In this document: positions 23,338 through 31,455 of the stretch, piece by piece
How the letters are laid out: the number at the start of each line of letters is the position of its first letter
Position numbering within the stretch: position 1 is the stretch's first letter
Assembly: GCA_025927475.1 (NCBI GenBank)
Contig: JAICLL010000041.1
Location: forward strand, 1-40,294
DNA from: Pirellulales bacterium
GTDB taxonomy: Bacteria > Planctomycetota > Planctomycetia > Pirellulales > JAICIG01
Direction of reading: 5' to 3'
DNA: 40,294 bases
Position numbers and translations under genes: made by a program
The notes under the pieces: model-generated
The model's database searches: none
What the model was told of the DNA's origin: nothing
Seen by the model: the letters and a program-made list of their open reading frames with translations, nothing else

Positions 23338-25236
23338 ATGAAACTCCGTTTTAATCAGCACCGCCTCGTCTCGGCCGTTACCGCTGTGGCTCTGACTTTT
23401 TTCCTAGCGCCGCCCGCGCTGGCAGAGACCAGCGCCCAACGCCGGCCCAATATCTTGTGGCTCACGAGCGAAGACCACGGGCCGCAATTGGGGTGCTACG
23501 GCGATAAACTGGCCACTACGCCGCAGGCCGACGCCTTGGCCGCGCGGGGCATGATCTACTTGCACTGCTGGTCGAATGCGCCCGTGTGCGCGCCGGCCCG
23601 CACGACGCTGATCAGCGGTTTGTATGCCAACAGCACCGGCAGCGAGCATATGCGCAGCATGGTGGCCTATCCGCGCGGCATGAAGATGCTGCCGCAGTTG
23701 CTGCGCGAGGCCGGATACTATTGCACGAACAACGCCAAGGAAGACTACAATCTCGCCAAGCCGGGCCGCGTGTGGGACGAGTCGTCGGCCGAGGCGCATT
23801 GGGCGCACCGCGCGGCCGACCAGCCGTTTTTCGCGGTGTTCAACAGCCAGAAAAGCCACGAGAGCCAACTGCGCGTCCGCCCGCACCGGCAGGTACACGT
23901 CCCCGCGCAGGTGCGCCTGCCGGCCTATCATCCCGACGCGCCCGAGGTGCGGCAAGATTGGGCACAGTATTACGACTGCGTCACCGCCGCCGACGCCGAC
24001 GCCGGCGCACGTTTGAAAGAGCTGGCCGAGGCCGGGCTGGCCGAGAGCACCATCGTGTTCTACTTCGCCGACCATGGGCCGGGCATGCCTGGCAACAAGC
24101 GCTGGCCGCGCGCGTCGGGCTTGCACGTGCCGCTGATTGTCTACATACCCGAAGCCTGGCGGCAGTTGCGCCCGCCGGAATATCAACCGGGCGGCCAGAG
24201 TCAGCGGTTGGTGAGCTTCGTCGATTTCGCCCCCACGGTGCTCAGCCTGGCCGGCTTTCGGCCGCCCGAGTGGATGCAAGGACACGCCTTTTTGGGCAAA
24301 TACCAGGCGGCCGAGCAGCCGTGTCTGTTTGGTTTCCGCGGGCGCATGGACGAGCGCTACGACCTGGTGCGCTGCGCCACCGACGGGCGGTTTGTTTACA
24401 TTCGCAACTTCCGGCCCGACAAAATCTACGGGCAGCGCATCGACTATCTTTGGCAAACGCCGACGACGCGCGTCTGGCAGCGCTGGTTTCGCGAGGGCAA
24501 GCTCAACGAAGCCCAAGCGGCGTTCTGGAAGACCAAGCCGGTCGAAGAGCTCTACGATCTGACGACCGATCGCGATGAGGTACATAACCTGGCGGCTTTG
24601 CCGGAATACGCCGAAACGCGCGCGGGGCTCCGCGCCGCCCTGCGAGAGCACTTGGAGCAGATCCGCGATGTCGGGTTTTTGCCCGAAGGCGAAATGCACC
24701 GCCGCAGTCTCGGCACGACGCCCTACGACATGGGCCACGACCCGAGGAAATATCCGTTTGAGCGCGTTTACCAGATGGCAGAACTGGCTTCGTCGCTGGA
24801 CAATTCGAGCGATGCGGCGGAGCGATCGCTGCGGACCGCGTTGGACGATGCCGACAGCGCGGTGCGTTATTGGGCGGTGCTGGGGCATCTGATGCGCGGC
24901 GCCAAAGCGGTGGCCGCCGATCACAAACAGCTCGCAGCGCTGCTGAGCGATCCATCGCCCGACGTGCAAATTGCCGCCGCCGAAGCGCTGGGCCGTTACG
25001 GGGACAAGTCCGATCTGCAGCTTGTCTTGCCGCTGCTTGCTGAGCGGGCAGACGGCAGCAAGAACGACGTCGTCACGGTGATGGCGGCTCTCAATGTCGG
25101 CGAAGCACTCGGCCCCAAGGCCGCCACCTGGCGCGACGCCGTGCTCGCCATGCCGGCTAAAATCGAAGCCCCCAACGGGCGATTTGCGCCTTATGTGTTG
25201 AGATTGCGCGAGCATCTCGCGAGGTCGGGAGAGTAA
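23338..25236 (+). CDS. Secreted arylsulfatase-family protein with C-terminal HEAT repeats
   Basis: 632 aa. It should remove sulfate esters, most likely from polysaccharides, as the many planctomycete sulfatases do. A signal peptide covers about residues 1-30 (cut near ALAETS). The catalytic Cys84 sits in VCAPART, the C-x-P-x-R signature whose Cys is converted to formylglycine. PNILWLTSEDHG at 37-48 and FADHGPGMPGNKRWPR at about 243-258 give metal and sulfate ligands. The sulfatase domain ends near residue 450 (EELYDLTTDRDEVHNLA). About 490-620 reads as HEAT/PBS-lyase-like helical repeats (AVRYWAVLGHLM, DPSPDVQIAAAEALGRYG). No Shine-Dalgarno is seen, but a promoter lies at 23260. The separate sulfatase-maturing enzyme is not in the window. 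Confidence 0.92.
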   Translation: MKLRFNQHRLVSAVTAVALTFFLAPPALAETSAQRRPNILWLTSEDHGPQLGCYGDKLATTPQADALAARGMIYLHCWSNAPVCAPARTTLISGLYANSTGSEHMRSMVAYPRGMKMLPQLLREAGYYCTNNAKEDYNLAKPGRVWDESSAEAHWAHRAADQPFFAVFNSQKSHESQLRVRPHRQVHVPAQVRLPAYHPDAPEVRQDWAQYYDCVTAADADAGARLKELAEAGLAESTIVFYFADHGPGMPGNKRWPRASGLHVPLIVYIPEAWRQLRPPEYQPGGQSQRLVSFVDFAPTVLSLAGFRPPEWMQGHAFLGKYQAAEQPCLFGFRGRMDERYDLVRCATDGRFVYIRNFRPDKIYGQRIDYLWQTPTTRVWQRWFREGKLNEAQAAFWKTKPVEELYDLTTDRDEVHNLAALPEYAETRAGLRAALREHLEQIRDVGFLPEGEMHRRSLGTTPYDMGHDPRKYPFERVYQMAELASSLDNSSDAAERSLRTALDDADSAVRYWAVLGHLMRGAKAVAADHKQLAALLSDPSPDVQIAAAEALGRYGDKSDLQLVLPLLAERADGSKNDVVTVMAALNVGEALGPKAATWRDAVLAMPAKIEAPNGRFAPYVLRLREHLARSGE

Positions 25237-25569
25237 TGGTGTTTGTGGAAGGCGCGGAGCGGCGGAGGGTGCGAGGCTTCAGCTCCGTCGCCGCTCCGCA
25301 GCTTCGCATGATGGGGCGCCAATGCACCGCGGGGGCAACGCCCACGGCTGAACTCCGCGCGCCGCTGGGCGGCGGAATTTGGAAGCCCATGGCGTCGCAT
25401 CGCTAAGCGAGGGCGAGAATCGGCTTTCCCTCGCTAACGCGTCGGGCTACCATGCGCCACGCCGTCGTTTGTACGGAGCGTGTTGGTGAAAAATCCTAGC
25501 TCGCCCCCAATCCCCAGCCACCAGCCACCAGCCACCAAACCCGCAGCCCCCAACCACCAGCCCCTCTCC
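25237..25569. repeat. Gap with degraded palindrome and CCAGCCACCA tract
   Basis: 333 bp with no gene. It holds GC-rich inverted stretches at 25251-25305 (GGAGCGGCGGAG and CTCCGTCGCCGCTCC), a degraded family A-like palindrome at 25404-25440 (GCGAGGG and CCCTCGC), and a pyrimidine-rich tract at 25500-25567 with repeated CCAGCCACCA. The last ends right at the GTG start of the oxidoreductase gene. Confidence 0.6.
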
Positions 25570-27024
25570 GTGTACCCCAAGCTCGCCCAGTTCAAAACCG
25601 TCGCGGCGCTGCGAGCGCGGCTCAGCGCGCTGGCGCTCGATCTGCCGCTGGACGAGCGCATGCGCACCGCCGCCGAAGGCTCGCCGTTGGCCGAGCCGTT
25701 CGCCATCGGCGGCGTGCGGGTGGGCAATCGCTGGTGCATTCAGCCGATGGAAGGCTGGGACGCCAACCGCGACGGCTCGCCCTCGGCCCATACGCTGCGC
25801 CGTTGGCGGAATTTTGGTCTCAGCGGCGCCAAGCTGATTTGGGGCGGCGAAGCGGCCGCCATCGACCCGGCCGGCCGCGCCAACCCGCGGCAAACGTTGG
25901 CCACGCCCGACAACCGGGCCGGGCTGGTTGCGCTGCTCGATGAACTGCGCGGCGCGCATCGAGAATGCTTTGGCACGACCGACGATTTGCTCGTCGGCTT
26001 GCAGCTTACGCACTCGGGACGGTTCTGCCGGCCCAACGACCAGCGGCTTGAACCGTGCATCGCCTACCATCATCCGCTGCTGGATGAAAAGTTCGGCCTC
26101 GACGCGGGCGATGATTCGGTCGTTATCCGCGACGACGAAATAGAGCGGCTGATCGAGCGCTATCTCGTGGCTGCGGGCGTGGCCCGCGAGGCGGGTTTTC
26201 AGTTCGTCGATGTCAAAGCCTGCCACGGTTATTTGTTGCACGAGTTTTTAAGCGCCCGTCGTCGACCGGGCCGGTTCGGCGGAGATTTCGAGGGCCGCAC
26301 CCGCCTGCTGCGCACAATCATCGAGCGAATCCGCGACCAGTATTCCGATCTGCTCGTCGCGGTGCGTTTGAGCGTGTTCGACACCGTGCCGTACGTCACC
26401 AGTCGCGACGTGGGCCAGCCGATGCGGTACGACGAGCTGTTGCCGTATGACTGCGGCTTTGGCGTCGATGCGAACGATCCCATGTCGATCGACCTGGCCG
26501 AGCCGCTGCGGTTGCTGGGCGAGTTGAAACGGCTGGGCGTGGCGACGGTGAATCTTTCGTGCGGTAGCCCTTATTATTCGCCGCATCTTCAACGGCCGGC
26601 GATCTTTCCCCCCAGCGACGGCTACTTGCCGCCCGAAGATCCGCTGGTGGGTGTCGCGCGGCAGATCGACGTGACGCGGCAATGCAAAGAGGCCCAGGGC
26701 GATTTGCCAATCGTTGGCACCGGTTATTCGTATTTGCAGGACTTTTTGCCGCACGTGGCGCAAGCAGTGGTGCGCCGCGGCTGGGCCGATTTTGTCGGGC
26801 TGGGGCGAATGGTCTTGTCGTACCCCGAGCTGCCCGCCGATGTGCTGGCTTCAGGCCGGCTGACTCGCAAACGCATTTGTCGCACGTTCAGCGATTGCAC
26901 CACCGCCCCGCGTCACGGGCTGGTCTCAGGCTGCTATCCGCTCGATGCCTATTATAAGAATTTGCCCGAAGCGAGGCAGCTTGATGCAATCAAGCAACGG
27001 CGGCCCAGTAATCCATCGCGATGA
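25570..27024 (+). CDS. Old Yellow Enzyme-type NADH:flavin oxidoreductase
   Basis: 484 aa. These FMN enzymes reduce activated C=C bonds with NAD(P)H. The TIM-barrel features are there: WCIQPMEGWDANRDGSP near the N-terminus (FMN), LQLTHSGRFCRPN, VDVKACHGYLLHEFLS (active-site helix), RPGRFGGDFEGRTRLL (the usual R-x-YGG-x-x-ENR region with Phe for Tyr) and WADFVGLGRMVLSYPELP (phosphate binding). A C-terminal CRTFSDCTTAP...SGCYPLD segment has three Cys, fewer than the four-Cys cluster site of the 2,4-dienoyl-CoA reductase branch. GTG 25570 was chosen because homologues of this type begin near YPKLAQFKT and because the sequence before it is a low-complexity tract. GTG 25486, with GGAG at 25475, would add 28 Pro-rich residues. 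The substrate is unknown. Confidence 0.85.
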   Translation: MYPKLAQFKTVAALRARLSALALDLPLDERMRTAAEGSPLAEPFAIGGVRVGNRWCIQPMEGWDANRDGSPSAHTLRRWRNFGLSGAKLIWGGEAAAIDPAGRANPRQTLATPDNRAGLVALLDELRGAHRECFGTTDDLLVGLQLTHSGRFCRPNDQRLEPCIAYHHPLLDEKFGLDAGDDSVVIRDDEIERLIERYLVAAGVAREAGFQFVDVKACHGYLLHEFLSARRRPGRFGGDFEGRTRLLRTIIERIRDQYSDLLVAVRLSVFDTVPYVTSRDVGQPMRYDELLPYDCGFGVDANDPMSIDLAEPLRLLGELKRLGVATVNLSCGSPYYSPHLQRPAIFPPSDGYLPPEDPLVGVARQIDVTRQCKEAQGDLPIVGTGYSYLQDFLPHVAQAVVRRGWADFVGLGRMVLSYPELPADVLASGRLTRKRICRTFSDCTTAPRHGLVSGCYPLDAYYKNLPEARQLDAIKQRRPSNPSR

Positions 27025-27066
27025 CTGTCGCGAATGTCAACGCCGATCGGAGCGGCGAATGTCGAG

Positions 27067-28509
27067 CTATTGCGCGGCAGGCGGTGAGGGGGCGGCTGAT
27101 TGAGAGGCGGCGCCGGCCACTTCGAGCTTGGGCGGATTGCTGAGCAGTTTACTCACCAACTTGCCGTCGGCGACGTCCCAGAGTCGAATTTCGCCGCTCC
27201 AGTCGCCCGCCGCCACACGCGCGCCGTCGTGCGTGAAGGTGGCCTCCATCGCCAGATCGGCAAAGGCGTCGAAGGCGCGGACCTGGCCGCCGTTGGCGTC
27301 CCAAACTTTGGCCGTCTTGTCGCGGCCGGCCGAAACCATGCGGCCGTCGTGCGTGAAATCGACCGACAGAGCGCCGCCGCCGTGCGCGCCCCAATTCTTC
27401 ACTTGCGTGCCGTTTTGCATCTCCCACAATCGCAGCGTCCCGTCTTCGCTCGCGCTGACGAGCACGTTCGAGTCATCGCGCCAACTGACATCGGTGATGC
27501 CGCCGGTGTGCCCGGCCAGGTTTTGATACTCTCGTCCGGTGTCGGCTTCCCAGACAAACAGCCCGCCGTTGCGGTCGCCGGTGGCCAGCAGCACGCCGTC
27601 GGGACTGAACTCGACGGCGGTGATCCAGTCGGTGTGTTTTTTGAGTTCGTAGACCAGTGCGCCGTCGGCGGCCGAGTAGACGCGCACGACGCGGCGTGGG
27701 CCACCCAGGGCGATCAGCGAATGATTGTTATTGATGTCGGCGGCCAAGACGCAGTCGAGCTCATCGCCGACGGTAAACACCCGCTCGCCGGTTTTCACGT
27801 CGTACACCGCCGCCAAGCCTTGCTTGCCGCCGCGTCCGCCGCCGGCCAGCAGCAACGCCCCGGTGCGGCTGAACTTCAGCACCTGCGGCACACCCTCGGG
27901 GAACGGCAGAATGCCCACGAGCGCCGCCGTGTCGGAGTGGTAAAGCACAATCTGCTTTTGCCCGGCGACGGCCAACAGCGGCGCCCACGGGCTGCTGGCG
28001 ATGGCCGTCACGGCGCCGGCCCGCGAAGTGGCGGCGACGGGTTGCAAACTAAGCTTGCCTGCCTCGGGCATGGCGGCCGGGCCGGTCGGCTTGCCCGAGC
28101 CGGCGGTTACTGCCAGGTCGATGGTCGGCTTCTTTTTGATCTTGGCGGTGGCGCCGGCGTTTTCCAGCGCTCCGCCGGCGATCCATTGTTTGATGAGCGC
28201 CAGCTTGGCATCGGCCAGCTTGGGCTGCTGCGGCGGCATTTCGGGGCTTTCGGTATGCGAGACCAAGGCCCACAGCCGCGAGCTATCGGGATCGCCCGGC
28301 TCGATCACTTCGCCGCTGGCGCCGCCCCGCATGGCCGCGGCATAGTTGTCGAGCGACAGATCGCTCTTGGCGGTGTCCTGGCTGTGGCAGGTGAAGCAGT
28401 GCTCGCGGAAGATCGGCTGAATGTGGTCAGCATAGGTGATCTTGGGGTCGTCTGCGCGCGACATGGCCGCCGACATCAGGACGCAGAGCGTGATGAGAAT
28501 CGCTCGCAT
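27067..28509 (-). CDS. Planctomycete heme-c protein with WD40 propeller
   Basis: 480 aa. A signal peptide covers about residues 1-19. A planctomycete-type cytochrome c domain then follows with heme site CFTCH at 38-42 (EHCFTCHSQDTAKSDLSLD) and probable distal Met at 88 (SPEMPPQQPKL). A linker rich in Ala and Lys leads to a seven-blade WD40 propeller at about 155-460 (EFSPDGVLLATGDRNGGLFVWE, HTGGITDVSWRDDSNVLVSASEDGTLRLWE). The end is Ala/Pro-rich. It would sit outside the cytoplasmic membrane. ATG 28509 is chosen at the signal peptide; no Shine-Dalgarno is seen, and instead a CCAACCACC-type tract precedes it. It is last of the four-gene locus and begins 16 bp after the DUF1549/DUF1553 gene. 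Its function is unknown. Confidence 0.88.
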   Translation of the reverse strand: MRAILITLCVLMSAAMSRADDPKITYADHIQPIFREHCFTCHSQDTAKSDLSLDNYAAAMRGGASGEVIEPGDPDSSRLWALVSHTESPEMPPQQPKLADAKLALIKQWIAGGALENAGATAKIKKKPTIDLAVTAGSGKPTGPAAMPEAGKLSLQPVAATSRAGAVTAIASSPWAPLLAVAGQKQIVLYHSDTAALVGILPFPEGVPQVLKFSRTGALLLAGGGRGGKQGLAAVYDVKTGERVFTVGDELDCVLAADINNNHSLIALGGPRRVVRVYSAADGALVYELKKHTDWITAVEFSPDGVLLATGDRNGGLFVWEADTGREYQNLAGHTGGITDVSWRDDSNVLVSASEDGTLRLWEMQNGTQVKNWGAHGGGALSVDFTHDGRMVSAGRDKTAKVWDANGGQVRAFDAFADLAMEATFTHDGARVAAGDWSGEIRLWDVADGKLVSKLLSNPPKLEVAGAASQSAAPSPPAAQ

Positions 28510-28525
28510 AAGGAGTGGTTGGTGG

Positions 28526-30967
28526 TTAGTGGTTGAATACAAACTCGCGTGAATTCAGCACGGCCCAGAAGACGTCTTCCAGGGCCTTTTGTGGTTCTTT
28601 TTCTTCGGCGACCGCGGCTTTCAGCTTGGCCAGTTCCTCGGGCGACGGCTTGCGCGACAGGCAGCGTATGTAAATCGACTCGATCGCCTGATCGGACGTC
28701 TTGCCGGCGGCCAACTGCCGCCCGATCAAGCCGCCGCCGCGAATTTTGCCTTCGACCGTGTCGCCGTTGATCATGTGCAACGACTGCGAGAGCGTGGGGT
28801 CGGTCTTTACCTCGCACGAGCAAACCGTGGCTCGCGTCGAGCGGCCAAAGGTGTTCAAGAAATAGGTGCTGGTGCCGCCGTCGGCGATTTGCACCGCGCG
28901 GGCGCCCGCCGGCAGGCCCTGAAACTTGTCCTTGGTTTCGGTGACTTCGCTGATGCAATCCAAAAGGCTCTCTGCCCGGATGCGCCGCACGCGCGAGTGC
29001 GCGAAGTTCAGTTCATCGGCTTCGTTGCTGGCGTTGCGTTCGGTCGAGCGCTGATAGGTCTTCGAGTTGCAAATGTCGCGGACAAGTTGCTTGAAGTCGT
29101 AGTTGTACGACGTGAGCTTGTCGCCCAGCGTTTTGAACAGTTCGGGGTTGCTGGCGGGGTTGCTGATGCGAATGTCGTCGACCGGCTGCACGATGCCGAT
29201 GCCAAAAAAATGCTCCCAGACGCGGTTGGCTACGCTGGTGGCGAAGTAGGGGTTCTCGGGCGAAGCCAGCCATTGGGCCAAGAGTGCCCGGCGGTCTTTG
29301 CCGGCCATCTCGGGCTGCGGACCTCCCAAGTATTTAGGCGACATCACGCTACCACCAACCGGGTGCTTCACCTCGCCGCCACCCGAATTGAAGACCACCG
29401 TCTCGCGATAGTCTTCGCCCTGCTTACGGCCGATCTGCGAGAAAAAGGCGGCGAAACTGTAGTAGTCGTTCATCGTCCAGCGGTCGAACGGATGATTGTG
29501 ACACTGAGCGCATTGGGTGCGAATGCCCATGAACACCTGGGCCACGTTTTCGGCAGTCTTGAGCGTGTCGGTCTCGATTTGGTAGTAGTTGGTCGGCGGG
29601 TTTTTGAAAGTGCCGCCCGTGGCGCCCAGCAACTCTTGCACCAGCTTATCAAGCGGCACATTGTTTTGAATCTGCGCCGTCAACCAACTTGAGTAAAGAA
29701 ACGCCGATTTGTTGCTCACTTGCGGCGTCGAGCGAATCGTCAGCAGTTCGGCCCATTTCATGGCCCAGATTTCCGAAAACTCCTTTCGACCGAGCAGCCG
29801 GTCGACGAGCTTTGCCCGTTTGTTGGCATCGCCGTCGGCCAAGAACTCGGCGTATTCCTGCTCGCTGGGCAGCAGGCCGGTGATGTCGAGCGTCACCCGC
29901 CGCAAAAACACTTCATCGGAGCAGACGGCGCTGGGCAGCAGCCGCAACTTGCGCAGCTTGGCGCCGACCAGCTCGTCGATGTAGTTGGCCGGCTGCTCGG
30001 TGGGCGGGGTGTACTGCAAGTCCTTGGGCAGCACCAGCACCTGGCTACCCACGGTATGCGTCTCGAAGCGGGCCATCACGAAGGCCTCGCCGCGGTTGGC
30101 GGCGGTCACCAGTCCGTCGGGCGAGATGGCCGCCGAGTTGTCGTTGTTGGTCAGAAACACGGCCAGACTGGTCACGTCGCGATCGGTGCCGTCGGAGTAT
30201 TTGGCGCGGGCCACCATTTGCTGGGTGGCGCCTTCGCCTTCGAGCACCACCTGCTTCGGATAAAGCTCGACGGCCAGCACCTTGGGCACTTCGCCCGCGT
30301 CGTAGGCAGCGCCGGCTTCAAGCCAACGCAACAGCGTCTGGTAGTATTCGCTCTCGCGCTCGAACCGCTTGCCGCCGGTATGGGGCACCGTGCCATCGGT
30401 TTTCTCCAGCAGCAAGCTTTCGGCCGGCAGAGCCAGGTTGATGCGGCGGTAACCCAGCTCGTGCGTGATGCGAAAATGATCGCCCGCCGGATCGAAACCA
30501 AACAGCGACAGCCGGAAGCCGTCTTTGCCCCGGGCGGCCCCGTGGCAACTGCCGGTGTTGCAGCCGGCCCGCATGAAGACCGGCATTACATCGAGCTGGA
30601 AGCTGATCGGCCGATCGGCCGTGGCCTGTTTGACCGTGACCGGCACGGGGATGGTTTGGCCGTTGAATGTCACTTCGAGCGTCGTTTGTCCGTCGGCCAG
30701 CGGTGTTAGCGTGGCCGCATCGAGTTTGGCCATGGCGGGATTCGCCAATTTGGCCTGTGCCCGGCTGGTGACGTCGATGGTAACGCCATCGTCGCGCGTC
30801 GCCATGACCACGAACCGCTGGCGATCGCGGTTGGTCGAGAGCTCGACATCGGGCGGAAAGACTTCGACCTTGGCGATGGCGGCGTCGGCATAGACTTGCA
30901 CCGTGCCCGCCGTCGGCATCAGCAGCATGGCCACCAAGACGTATCGGATGTATTGCATTGCGTTCAC
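28526..30967 (-). CDS. Planctomycete DUF1549/DUF1553 protein with Big_2-like and heme-c-like motifs
   Basis: 813 aa. A signal peptide covers about residues 1-27. Two Ig-like Big_2 domains lie at about 30-112 and 227-312 (RDDGVTIDVTSRAQAKLANP, SDGTDRDVTSLAVFLTNND). Between them is a heme-c-like CNTGSCH motif (Cys136, Cys141, His142; four residues between the Cys, the usual variant in this family). DUF1549 covers about 325-530 with a normal CAQCH at 486-490, and DUF1553 about 550-805 (NPYFATSVANRVWEHFFGIG). The GTG start at 30967 was chosen for its AGGAG at 30974-30978 with 6-nt spacing; ATG 30958 has poor spacing. The ATG at 31051 lies in a family B repeat. The family is abundant in planctomycetes, often with a DUF1501 protein. 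The function is not established. Confidence 0.9.
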   Translation of the reverse strand: MNAMQYIRYVLVAMLLMPTAGTVQVYADAAIAKVEVFPPDVELSTNRDRQRFVVMATRDDGVTIDVTSRAQAKLANPAMAKLDAATLTPLADGQTTLEVTFNGQTIPVPVTVKQATADRPISFQLDVMPVFMRAGCNTGSCHGAARGKDGFRLSLFGFDPAGDHFRITHELGYRRINLALPAESLLLEKTDGTVPHTGGKRFERESEYYQTLLRWLEAGAAYDAGEVPKVLAVELYPKQVVLEGEGATQQMVARAKYSDGTDRDVTSLAVFLTNNDNSAAISPDGLVTAANRGEAFVMARFETHTVGSQVLVLPKDLQYTPPTEQPANYIDELVGAKLRKLRLLPSAVCSDEVFLRRVTLDITGLLPSEQEYAEFLADGDANKRAKLVDRLLGRKEFSEIWAMKWAELLTIRSTPQVSNKSAFLYSSWLTAQIQNNVPLDKLVQELLGATGGTFKNPPTNYYQIETDTLKTAENVAQVFMGIRTQCAQCHNHPFDRWTMNDYYSFAAFFSQIGRKQGEDYRETVVFNSGGGEVKHPVGGSVMSPKYLGGPQPEMAGKDRRALLAQWLASPENPYFATSVANRVWEHFFGIGIVQPVDDIRISNPASNPELFKTLGDKLTSYNYDFKQLVRDICNSKTYQRSTERNASNEADELNFAHSRVRRIRAESLLDCISEVTETKDKFQGLPAGARAVQIADGGTSTYFLNTFGRSTRATVCSCEVKTDPTLSQSLHMINGDTVEGKIRGGGLIGRQLAAGKTSDQAIESIYIRCLSRKPSPEELAKLKAAVAEEKEPQKALEDVFWAVLNSREFVFNH

Positions 30968-31021
30968 GACGATCTCCTGGCAAGCCTCAGGGACAACTCT
31001 CTTCATTGGATCCGTTACGCT

Positions 31022-31123
31022 GTAGGGTGGGCCGAGCGGAGCGAGTTCCATCGTTTGGCGTATCGTTGCATGTCGGGTCGCGCTGGCCGAAAAGGTGGGA
31101 CTCGCAAGCTCGTCCCACCCTAC
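31022..31123. repeat. Palindromic repeat family B, complete copy
   Basis: The left arm at about 31022-31050 (GTAGGGTGGGCCGAGCGGAG and on) and the right arm 31094-31123 (GGTGGGACTCGCAAGCTCGT and on) form an imperfect inverted repeat with a loop of about 43 bp. It lies about 55 bp upstream of the DUF1549/DUF1553 start on the - strand. An ATG inside its left arm creates a false in-frame extension of that gene. Confidence 0.85.
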
Positions 31124-31455
31124 GGCGGATACTTGGAAACGACTTTTTCCGGTCGAGGGCGGCGAGCTCCACTAGGTGTAGGTGTGCCGATCGCGTTGCA
31201 ACACACTTTCGGTGGAACCCGCCGCTCTCGACCTCGCTGTCCTTTCTCCCCTGCTCCAAACCTTCCCGCATCATCTCCCGCCGGGGCATCGCCTAGGCTC
31301 TGCCCCAGCCACCGCGGCGAAGTTCGGACGACGTCCGCGGCGAGGTGCGGACGACGTCGCGCCGCCCGCGGCGGAACGGCAGGGAGTCCGTTCCCTACAG
31401 AGCCTTTCGCGTCACTCCGCACTCCCCACACTCCACTCACTACTCCCCACTCCAC
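31124..31455. repeat. Repeat-filled gap between the PPC and DUF1549/DUF1553 genes
   Basis: No gene is seen. From left to right: a family D element (31280-31314), a doubled stretch sharing CGGACGACGTC (at about 31326 and 31349), a hairpin element (GGAACGG 31373-31379, CCGTTCC 31388-31394), and a low-complexity tract of CACTCCCCACTCCACTCA type (31413-31455) that reaches the PPC gene's stop. Nearly all of this gap is repeat sequence. Confidence 0.7.
31280..31314. repeat. Repeat family D copy 1
   Basis: A 35-bp element (GCCGGGGCATCGCC...GGCTCTGCCCCAGCCACCG) that matches 33998-34032 at 34 of 35 positions in the same orientation. GGGGCA and TGCCCC inside it can pair. A degraded copy in the opposite orientation is at about 35438-35456. 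Confidence 0.8.

Noticed and set aside
23404..25215. 603-codon - strand open frame opposite the sulfatase
   Set aside because: The sulfatase on the + strand has a signal peptide, the Cys signature and a promoter. The antisense frame shows no domain and has shadow-type composition.
27100..28536. 478-codon + strand open frame opposite the heme-c/WD40 gene
   Set aside because: It is an antisense shadow, with His/Gln/Arg-rich sequence lacking any motif.
30968..31455. CRISPR-like array from the repeats in this gap
   Set aside because: The repeats are of different families, mostly single copies, without regular spacing or unique spacers, and no cas gene is near.
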